The notes under the pieces were generated by a model, which was not told the origin of the DNA, did not search any database, and was given only the letters and a program-made list of their open reading frames with translations. Of a stretch of DNA of 64,000 bases, positions 55,662-64,000 are shown piece by piece; the first letter of the stretch is position 1; each line of letters begins with the position of its first letter. The stretch lies in NCBI GenBank assembly GCA_030761205.1, contig JAULJL010000004.1, positions 35,932,172-35,996,171 of the forward strand. Direction: 5' to 3'. This stretch comes from Fremontodendron californicum. Taxonomy: Eukaryota; Streptophyta; Magnoliopsida; Malvales; Malvaceae. A program made the translations under genes and the position numbers.

Positions 55662-58600
55662 ATGTCGAAAACAACAGCCACATTCCTCCAAATTCATTTT
55701 AATGCCCTCCTCCTTGTTCTCCTTCTGAGCCATGCAAGCTCCCAACTGCATGGTGCTCAAGAACAAGCTATCTTGATCAAACTAAAGCAATATTGGCAAA
55801 ATCCGTCGTCCATCAGCCACTGGATCCTGTCATCAAACTCTTCCGACCATTGCAGCTGGCCTGAAATCACTTGCCTTAACAACTCAGTCACTGAGTTACA
55901 CCTTTCCTACAAGAGCATCGACGGAACAATCCCATCTTTCATTTGTGACCTTAACAACCTTACATCCATTGATCTTCTATATAACAACATCATAGGTGAA
56001 TTTCCAAAAACTCTCTACAATTGTTCCAAACTTGAGTACTTGGACCTCTCTCAAAACTATTTTGTTGGCACAATCCCTGATGACATTGACAAACTAGGTC
56101 GGCTCCAGTACTTGAACCTTATGGTTAATAATTTTTCTGGTGTCGTCCCTGTAGCCATTGGATGGTTACAAGAGCTAAGGACCCTTAAGCTTGGTCAAAA
56201 CCAGTTCAATGGTTCTCTCCCGCCAGAAATTGGCAACTTGTCTAAGCTTGAAATTTTGGTATTCGCTTATAATTCAAAATTCTTGCCGTCCAAGTTGCCT
56301 TCAAGTTTCACACAACTGAAGAAGCTGAAGACATTATGGATGGTTAATGCAAATTTGATTGGTGAAATCCCCCATACGATTGAAGATATGACAGCTCTCG
56401 AGGTATTGGATTTATCTCACAATGCACTAACGGGGAAAATCCCAAATGCTTTGTTCTTGTTAAAGAATTTGAAGCAGATATATCTTTTCAACAACAACTT
56501 ATTTGGAGAGATTCCTCAAGCAATTAGAGCTTTCAATCTGACTGCGATCGATCTTTCTCAAAACAACTTGACTGGAAGAATCCCGAGTGATATTGGGAAA
56601 CTAGAAAAGTTATCGGGTTTAGTTCTGTTTTTCAATCAACTGTCAGGTGAAATTCCAGAAAGCATCGGACGAATCTCTACATTAGCAGACGTTAGATTGT
56701 TTGGCAACACATTGTCAGGCACTCTGCCTCAAGATTTTGGTCGATACTCGATGCTCGAGGGATTCCAGGTTTCTTCTAACAGGCTTACAGGGATGTTGCC
56801 TAAGTATTTATGCAATGGACGTAAGTTGCTAGGAATTGTAGCTTTTGATAACCATCTTACTGGAGAATTGCCAAAATCACTTGGTAATTGTAAAAGCTTA
56901 CTGAGGGTCGACATCTGCAGGAATGGTCTTACTGGGAGCATTCCTAGTGGTCTATGGACATCGTTGAACTTATCAGTGTTAATGATAAGTGACAACTTGT
57001 TCACAGGTGAGCTTCCCAGAAAAGTGTCGGATAATCTCTACCGACTTGAGATCAGTAACAACAGGTTTTTCGGAAAAATTCCTGTTGAAGTGAAGCTATG
57101 GAGGAACCTTTCTGTATTTAATGCCAGTAACAACTTGTTTAATGGTACAATTCCCAGAGAATTAACAGCTCTTCCATCTCTGTCTATTCTTTTGCTTGAT
57201 CAAAACCAACTCCATGGTTTCCTTCCTTCTGATATAATCTCATGGAGGTCACTCAATACTCTAAACCTTAGTAAAAATAAACTTTCCGGACAGATTCCAG
57301 AGTCCATTGGTTTTCTACCGAGCCTTAACCAGTTGGATTTGTCAGAAAACCAATTTTCTGGCCAAATTCCTCCTCAACTTGGTCATCTAAGGTTTACTTC
57401 CTTTAACCTTTCTTCCAATCATCTCATGGGGATCATTCCAAGAGAATTTGAAAATGGTGCATATTCCAACAGCTTCCTAAACAATCCTGGTCTCTGTGCA
57501 AGTACTGCAAATGTAAACCTTCACATTTGTGGTTCACAAAAAAACTCTAGCATAAGTTGTCCACAAAATCTTATTTGGATTTCAAGTATAGCAGTTCTTG
57601 TACTGTGTTTGTCATTTTCATTCTTCCTGATTAAATTTTGTCGGAAGAGAAATCGTGCATTAGATTCAATATGGGAGCTCACCGCTTTCCAAATGGTGAC
57701 TTTCACAACAAAATGCATTTTGTCGGGATTGAAAGATCAAACAAACAAGATTGGAGATGGGGGGTCAGGAGAAGTATACCGTGTTGATATAACTGGTAAT
57801 GGTGATTTTGTTGCTGTTAAATGGATGCGGAATAGCAAAAAGTTGAAGCAGGAATCGGAAAAGGAATTTCAAGCTGAAGTTATGACATTGAGTCGAATTA
57901 AGCATTTGAACATAGTGAAACTGATGTGTTGCATTTCAAGTGAGGATTCAAAACTTCTTGTTTATGAGTACATGGAAAATGGTAGCCTATACCTATGGTT
58001 GGATAAGCGTCGAGCATCAGCTATTATCTTGGATTGGCCTAAGAGATTCCGAATTGCAATTGGGGCTGCCCAAGGACTCTGCTATATGCACCATGATTGC
58101 TCTCCGCCCATTATTCATCGAGATGTGAAGTCAAGCAACATCCTATTAGATTCTGAATTCAATGCAAAAATTGCTGATTTTGGTCTAGCTAAGATGTTAA
58201 CCAAACTAGGAGAACCTACAACAACTTCTGTGGTGGCTGGTTCCTTTGGCTACATTGCTCCTGGTGAGTTGCAGCATGGACAAAATTGTTAAGACTTGTT
58301 TTTGATATATGTTTCAATTTTGCATCCACTTCTACTAGCTGATTTCTAGTTAAGTATTATCCTTATTTTGAATTGAATTGTAGAATATGCTCATACAAGA
58401 AGGATAAGCGAGAAGATTGATGTTTATAGCTTTGGCGTCATCCTTTTGGAGCTAACAACGGGAAGAAAAGCGAATCATGGAGATGAAAACAGATCACTTG
58501 CAGAATGGGCTCAACATTATTACTTTCAAGGAGGCAACTCAATACTAGATGCATTAGATGAAGATATCAAGGAAGCAAGTCACTTGAATCAAATGTGCAA

Positions 58601-58805
58601 TGTCTTCAAACTTGGAATCTATTGTACTAGAACATTGCCTTCAATAAGACCCTGCATGAGAACGGTTCTGCAAATGTTACTCCAAAGCTGCCATCCTTCT
58701 AATTATCAGCACAAGAATGCTGAAAAGGAGTATGATACGGCTCCTTTGCTTCACACATTGAAGGATGGAAGCACCTCGGGTAGCGATAATGTTGATTCAG
58801 TATGA
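55662..58805 (+). CDS. LRR receptor-like kinase, subfamily XI, HSL1-like
   Basis: Exons 55662-58263 and 58384-58805, a 1007-residue product. The single GT-AG intron splits the Glu codon of the kinase APE motif, a position typical of subfamily XI. A signal peptide covers residues 1-27 (NALLLVLLLSHASSQ). It is followed by an LRRNT domain with the WPEITC cysteine pair and about 20 leucine-rich repeats of the plant LxxNxLxGxIPxx type. A transmembrane helix lies near residues 638-660. The kinase has IGDGGSGEVYRV, the ATP lysine in VAVKWM, IIHRDVKSSNILL, ADFGLAKML and the DVYSFGVILLELTTGRK block, so it has all catalytic residues. HAESA/HSL1-type receptors sense peptide ligands at the plasma membrane, but which ligand cannot be told. 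No disabling change was seen. Many plants carry this type in tandem clusters; only one copy is in the window. Confidence 0.93.
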
Positions 58806-60323
58806 CTTGATCAGTTGAAGGTAAAAGTTGCAGATTTTTATCTCAAAATTTAGGATCGGTTATACCATGACTTATTGCTAACATATCTATCATCTTATTT
58901 GCTTATTCTTTTTGCTCACATAGTGAAAGAAAGATACTGCTACTCCTATGGAGACATTTCAATGATGAATTTGAGGTCAGGACTCAGGATTTCTACTACT
59001 TGTATGCTGCCGAGGCTGCCTGCTGCATCTCAAAAAGACAAATAACCTCGACTTGTACAACCAGTGTGTAGTTATTAGTTAATTGCTTGCTTATAACTAT
59101 GTAGTATGTACATAATTGAGTGCATATCCCCTGTCCATATCGTTCCACTACTAGAGAGATGCCTCTTTGTTGTAACTCTATGGAGTATTATCATTAAAAG
59201 GAAGCTTAATTAGATCGAGCCTAATGAATTTATGGGTTTGATGAAAATTTGATTTTTAATTAAAGAATGAGGAAAAGCGATGGAGGAAAAGAAAGGAAAG
59301 ATTTCATTCAATATCTGCTAATAATTATAAGAACATTAATTATTTTAGATTAAAGTGGTGTCAACATTAACCATTACTATTTTTTACTAAGACAAAGACA
59401 ATAATTTTCCAAACCATTTGAGGGTTCATGACTTCCACCAATCTATTTTTATTCCACAATGCATTAATGATCTTGTCAATTCCACAATGACTTCCATGGC
59501 TTTGGTCAATTCTCCAACATCTTGTTCCAGGGTTTAAACGTAGCTCATAAGCACAAAACTTTGGAAAGAAAAAATTAGAACAATAATGGCAGGGGCGAAG
59601 TGATCCTAATTCCAAAAAATGTGGATAACAGAAAAGAAAGAAAATTAATGACCACATATAACAAACTACTACAAAAGGCTGCAGAATTGGAGTCAAAGGT
59701 TATTAGAATTAACTGTATCATCTATCGACAAGCCCTTTGTCCATTTTATAAGAGTCCCTGATGATTTTGATGTTTGCTTAACATGAAATGAGAAAGTGTA
59801 GATGCTAATCACACCTAATAAAAAAAATTCGTCGCGATTCTCTGTTTGTGTTTAACTGTTAGATCTCAGGATTTAACACGTTATGACATGTACGATTTAT
59901 ATTTTAACAAACCGACTGCTGGATTTAGCAATATAAGCGTACTTATCATGCATGTAAGGTTTTGAATCGATTCGATATTCATATCATGTCGATCGAGAAT
60001 TTTTAATTTATAAATTTAACGGTTGAAATTTATTTATATCAAATAAATAATTAGATATTTTTAATTTATTCGAAATTTGATTTGCATAATCTACATGAAT
60101 AAAGTATGAAATACAACGATCGAATTAAATAAATATATATAAATCATATAAAATTAAATTAATTTTACACTAAACATATATATATATATATATACACACG
60201 TTTTGGATTGTCCTTCGGCTTTGGTGGGGGAAGGGTAGTGACCTATTGGTGGGATCTATATAGATTTAACGAAAAAAAAATGATGGTTATATGGGACTCT
60301 TTAGATTTCTGTATCCAGAAAGC
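58806..60323. other. Receptor kinase 3' region and non-coding sequence
   Basis: It contains the 3' UTR (an ATTAAA-type signal near 59193 is possible) and AT-rich DNA with a (TA)n run at about 60176-60194. A minus-strand open stretch at 59367-59696 has no recognisable protein features. Confidence 0.5.
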
Positions 60324-60947
60324 TGTTAGGTACCAGAGTGACGGAATAGTGTCTCACAACTAAAATAAGAGATGAGAAAATAGGAACTGAACACACAAAA
60401 GAAACACAGATATTTTACGTGGTTCGGCCAATATACCTACGTCCACGGGAGGAGGAGCAAAGCTTTGTATTTAATCGGAGATGGAGTACAAACCGGATAC
60501 AAACCGGCTACATATTACAAGTGCTCTTTTTAGCACACACTCAACACCTCAATACACAAGCATCTAACAGACAGCTACTGCCTCTAAACTCTCTCATCAC
60601 CTCGACCGGGAGGGGCTCCCTCTGGAGCTCTCACTATGCCTCAACCGGGAGGGAGCTCTTGGAGCTCACCTTTGGAGCTCTAGCTCATTTCTCCTCTGCT
60701 CTCAACTCCTGCACTCTTTACAACAAAGAGACTCATGCCTATTTATAGGCAATTCATTGGGTGTGAATACAAGCTTGCAACTTTGCAAGCTTTTCTACAA
60801 ATGTTCAACATAGGCGGGCTGCTGCCATCAAATGTTGAAGCTGCCATCTCTTGGTTGAATTCTAGAAGAGCTTGGTAGGTAGTTCTTGTGGACTTTGGTG
60901 GTGGCTACTTTTGTGGACTTTTTGTGATTGGAGCCACACTTCCAACA
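60324..60947 (-). repeat. 3' LTR of a Tnt1-type Copia element
   Basis: 624 bp from TGTTAGGTACCAG to TTCCAACA, TG...CA ends in plus-strand reading. It is followed at 60948-60962 by ATCTCCCACTTGAAG, the complement of the Copia polypurine tract CTTCAAGTGGGAGAT. The matching 5' LTR should lie beyond the right edge of the window. Confidence 0.85.
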
Positions 60948-61021
60948 ATCTCCCACTTGAAGATTTGATTAAACCAATCATATCTTCACACCACTCTTTT
61001 TGTCTTGCCATTCCATGTTGC

Positions 61022-63832
61022 TTACGTTTCTGATAGACCATAGGAGGATCGACACCAAATAAACTTGTGAGTGTTGATTGGCTTTGTCATAACATCTGCT
61101 AGGTTGTCTTTGGTGTGAATCTTTTGCATATCCACACTTCCTTCTTCTACTACTTCTCGAACAAAGTGATACTGTATACCTATATGCTTTGTCCTGGAAT
61201 GAAAGGCTGGATTCCTTGCAATGTGCAAGGCACTCTGACTGTCACAATACACAATAATCTTCTGCTGCTTGTGCCCGAGTTCTTCCATTAACCTTTGTAT
61301 CCATATTGCTTCCTTGCATGCTTGGGTAGCTGCCATGTACTCAGCTTCTGTAGTAGACAAAGCTACAACAGTCTGTAACTTAGATAACCAGCTTACCGCT
61401 CCTCCTGCAAGTGTGAACACATAGCCAGTAGTGGATTTCCTTTTATTAAGATCACCTGCAAAATCTGAATCAACATAACCCCTGACAACAAGTTTTGATC
61501 CTCCAAAACATAATGCAACATCTGAGGTTCCTTTAATGTATCTAAGGATCCTCTTAACAACATTCCAATGCTCTCTACCAGGATCTGCCATAAATCGACT
61601 GACCGCTCCCACTGCTTGTGCAATGTCTGGTCTTGTACATATCATAGCATACATAAGGCTTCCCACCGCTGATGCATACGGTACTCGAGACATTTCCATC
61701 CTCTCTGCTTCATTGCTAGGACTCATACCTGAGGATAATTTACAATTGACAGGAAGTGGGGTAGATATTGGCTTACAGTCTTGCATGTTGAAGCGTCGCA
61801 AGACCTTCCTCAGATAATTCTTTTGAGAAAGCCAAATTTTCCTGTCTTTTCTGTCTCGGTGAATTTGCATCCCTAAAATCTTGTTTGCGGGTCCCAAATC
61901 CTTCATATCGAACTCCCTAGCCAACTGTGCCTTCAAATCTTGGATTCGATCTTTGTTGGGGCCTACCACCAACATGTCATCCACATACAACAGCAAAATA
62001 ATGAAATCATTATCATCAAACCTCTTGTAGTACGTACAATGGTCTGAACTCAGTCTGTTGTATTCAAGGCTAATTATGAAAGAATCAAATCTCTTGTACC
62101 AACATCTGGGCGCCTGCTTTAGACCGTACAGAGATTTGGTCAACCTGCAAACCAAGTTCTTTTTGCCTGTTTCAACAAAACCTTCTGGTTGGAGCATATA
62201 AATTTCTTCTTCAAGCTTTCCATGTAGAAAAGCCGTCTTTACATCTAGTTGTTCAAGATGTAAATCAAATGCAGCACACATAGCCAACACTACTCTGATA
62301 GTAGTAAGTCTGACAACTGGAGAAAATATCTCGTTGAAGTCAATACCTTCTTTCTGAGCATATCCTTTTACAACCAATCTAGCACGATATCGTTCTACTT
62401 GATCATTGCTATCCCGCTTGATCTTATAGACCCATTTGTTACCAATGGCTTTTCTGCCACGTGGTAATTCCACCAGTTCCCATGTCTCGTTCTTGTGAAG
62501 AGCTTCAATTTCTTCCTGCATTGCTGTCATCCACAGAGAAGCATCTGGGCTACTAGTAGCTTCATGAAAAGTTGATGGCTCTCCATCCTCTGTTAAAAGA
62601 CAGTATGCAACATTGCTCTCCGTAACATACTCCGTGTGCCAATTTGGAGGCCTTCTCTCACGAGTTGACCGTCGAACTTCTACAGCCTCGGACTCAACTG
62701 GTTCTGGTACCTCATGCTCTGGTTCTGCTTCAGAAGAATCATCTTCTTGAGAATTTCTATCCATCTGCACTGTAGCAGTCTCTTTTGAAGTGTTGTCATT
62801 TGTTTGCTCACTTTGCAGTTCATTTTCTGCAAAAACTACATCTCTGCTGACAACAACCTTGCGGGCAGTGGGATCCCACAGGCGATACCCCTTAACACCG
62901 TCAGCATAACCCAAGAATATACATTTTCTGGATTTTGGATCCAGCTTTGTTCTTTCTTGGGAGTTGTACATCACGTACACAGGACATCCAAACACATGTA
63001 GAGAAGAATAATCAGCTGGCTTTCCTTTCCACATCTCCATATGCGTCTTCAAACCAATCGCCGTTGATGGTGATCGATTTATCACATAACAGGTGGTTTT
63101 GACTGCTTCTGCCCAGAAAGATTTGGCCAATCCCGCTGTTCTCAGCATGGCTCTTGTTCTATCTAGGAGAGTTCTGTTCATCCGCTCTGCTACACCATTC
63201 TGTTGAGGCGTATGTGCAACCGTGAATTGTCTCATAATACCCTCTTTCTTACAGAATGCTAGAAAGTTACCGTCTACATATTCTCCTCCATTGTCTGTCC
63301 TCAAGCACTTGATTCTTTTCCCAGTTTCAAGCTCTACTTGTGCTTTGAACTCCTTGAATACTGGAAACACATCTGACTTCTTCTTGATTGGGTACACCCA
63401 TAATCTCCTGGAATAGTCATCAATGAATGATACAAAATACTTTGCTCCACCCAGGGATATTTCTGGTGACTCCCACACATCAGAATGGATTAAGTCCAGT
63501 ATGTGTTTGCTTCTTGTAGTTACTTTAGCAAACTTCAATCTATGCTGCTTGCTTATCACACAGTGCTCACAGAAAGGTAAATTGACCATCTTGAGCCCGG
63601 GCAGGAGATTGCGTTCTGCAAGGACTTTCAAGCCTCGCTCTGACATATGGCCTAATCTGCGATGCCACATCATCGTCGTTTCTTCTTGGCTGGCTGCTGC
63701 AACTGATGCATCTGCCTCTTGCAACGTCTCTCCCAAAAGCATGTATAGATTGCTTGTGATCTTCTCTGCTTTTATCACCACAAGGTTTCCTTTCACTACT
63801 TTCAATATTCCACAAGGAGAAATTTCTCCCAC
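61022..63832 (-). CDS. Copia (Tnt1-94 type) polyprotein: integrase, reverse transcriptase, RNase H
   Basis: An uninterrupted frame of 936 codons. In order it has a GAG-pre-integrase HHCC zinc finger (MWHRRLGHMSERGLK, FCEHCV), the integrase core with its DDE residues (IHSDVWESPE, LRTDNGGEYVDG and the TPQQNGVAERMNRTLLDRTR block), a linker, reverse transcriptase (QLDVKTAFLHGKLEEEIYML and the catalytic LLYVDDMLVVG) and RNase H (DSDFAGDLNKRKSTTGYVF, STTEAEYMAATQACKEAIW, VYCDSQSALHIARN). No stop or frameshift is seen across these domains, so the copy is probably young. Its frame opens within a deletion joint: gag and protease are missing (see the next entry). Confidence 0.92.
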   Translation of the reverse strand: MGEISPCGILKVVKGNLVVIKAEKITSNLYMLLGETLQEADASVAAASQEETTMMWHRRLGHMSERGLKVLAERNLLPGLKMVNLPFCEHCVISKQHRLKFAKVTTRSKHILDLIHSDVWESPEISLGGAKYFVSFIDDYSRRLWVYPIKKKSDVFPVFKEFKAQVELETGKRIKCLRTDNGGEYVDGNFLAFCKKEGIMRQFTVAHTPQQNGVAERMNRTLLDRTRAMLRTAGLAKSFWAEAVKTTCYVINRSPSTAIGLKTHMEMWKGKPADYSSLHVFGCPVYVMYNSQERTKLDPKSRKCIFLGYADGVKGYRLWDPTARKVVVSRDVVFAENELQSEQTNDNTSKETATVQMDRNSQEDDSSEAEPEHEVPEPVESEAVEVRRSTRERRPPNWHTEYVTESNVAYCLLTEDGEPSTFHEATSSPDASLWMTAMQEEIEALHKNETWELVELPRGRKAIGNKWVYKIKRDSNDQVERYRARLVVKGYAQKEGIDFNEIFSPVVRLTTIRVVLAMCAAFDLHLEQLDVKTAFLHGKLEEEIYMLQPEGFVETGKKNLVCRLTKSLYGLKQAPRCWYKRFDSFIISLEYNRLSSDHCTYYKRFDDNDFIILLLYVDDMLVVGPNKDRIQDLKAQLAREFDMKDLGPANKILGMQIHRDRKDRKIWLSQKNYLRKVLRRFNMQDCKPISTPLPVNCKLSSGMSPSNEAERMEMSRVPYASAVGSLMYAMICTRPDIAQAVGAVSRFMADPGREHWNVVKRILRYIKGTSDVALCFGGSKLVVRGYVDSDFAGDLNKRKSTTGYVFTLAGGAVSWLSKLQTVVALSTTEAEYMAATQACKEAIWIQRLMEELGHKQQKIIVYCDSQSALHIARNPAFHSRTKHIGIQYHFVREVVEEGSVDMQKIHTKDNLADVMTKPINTHKFIWCRSSYGLSET

Positions 63833-63863
63833 TGAACTTCTCTATCTCGAATTTTGCTGCCAT
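63805..63863 (-). pseudogene. Residual gag start of the Copia element, joined out of frame to pol
   Basis: On the minus strand an ATG at 63863 opens MAAKFEIEKFSGRNFSLW, the characteristic gag N-terminus of Tnt1-type elements. Directly after SLW the sequence becomes GILKVVKGNLVVIKAEKI in another frame, which belongs just before the GAG-pre-integrase domain. The rest of gag, its CCHC knuckle and the protease are therefore missing, and the two parts are in different frames. Confidence 0.8.
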
Positions 63864-64000
63864 GGTTGTACACGAACTGAAGCGAGTTACACTATTTCAC
63901 CGTGAATAGTACCGTATACGTGAACAGTATTGTATGTATGTCGTACACTAGAACAAATCCAGTATACGTTAACAATTACTGCAAAAGTATACAACCACAC
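63864..64000 (-). mobile_element. 5' leader of the Copia element, cut by the window edge
   Basis: This is the sequence upstream of the gag ATG in element orientation. It contains repeated GTATACG and GAACAGTA-like motifs. No primer-binding site or 5' LTR is visible before the edge. Confidence 0.55.

Noticed and set aside
59367..59696. Minus-strand 109-codon frame 3' of the receptor kinase
   Set aside because: No recognisable domain or splice context; composition is that of random AT-rich DNA.
1..64000. CRISPR arrays, operons, bacterial-type promoters or viral genomes
   Set aside because: The window is plant nuclear DNA; repeats are transposons, tandem arrays and microsatellites, and no viral replication or coat genes were seen.

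Overview
This is nuclear DNA of a flowering plant, almost certainly a eudicot and probably woody. Genes carry many short, AT-rich GT-AG introns. The proteins are plant housekeeping and receptor types: HOBBIT/CDC27, RIT1, ceramide glucosyltransferase, TIM17 and an HSL1-like receptor kinase. The space between genes is filled with LTR elements, LINEs, MITEs and microsatellites. The species cannot be fixed from the sequence.

Layout. (1) 1-12,800 is a transposon nest with gene debris: a SKIP/SNW fragment (+), two same-orientation Copia-type LTRs (1166-1738 and 9505-10059), a 5,009-bp solo LTR (2180-7188) with a perfect 5-bp target duplication, a broken BCAT fragment (-) and LINE/RNase H remnants. 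(2) 14,251-20,379 is a complete 16-exon CDC27/HOBBIT gene (+). (3) 21,908-24,928 is a complete 7-exon RIT1 gene (-), convergent with CDC27. (4) 26,913-32,392 is a complete 14-exon ceramide glucosyltransferase gene (-) with one GC-AG intron. (5) 33,400-37,860 is AT-rich repeat space: a ~319-bp tandem array, a Tourist-like MITE, and members of a small MITE family. (6) 37,878-44,102 is a LINE insertion (-) with a 17-bp target duplication and an odd composite 5' end containing internal poly(A) tracts. (7) 46,535-52,384 holds three intronless genes for organellar proteins: a SpoU/TrmH RNA methyltransferase (-), divergent from TIM17 (+), then a 3-hydroxyisobutyrate dehydrogenase-like gene (+). (8) 55,662-58,805 is an intact LRR receptor kinase (+). 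(9) 60,324-64,000 is a young-looking Tnt1-type Copia element (-) that has lost gag and protease by internal deletion and runs off the right edge.

The genes do not form one pathway. CDC27 acts in the anaphase-promoting complex, RIT1 marks initiator tRNA, the glucosyltransferase makes glucosylceramide, and the other three housekeeping genes serve mitochondria or plastids. Exon boundaries were set by hand from splice sites, reading phase and family conservation. All intron phases close and the totals are exact codon multiples (760, 508, 518 and 1007 residues for the spliced genes). No undescribed cellular system was found. The most unusual objects are the composite LINE, the gag-less Copia, the 5-kb solo LTR and the small MITE family.
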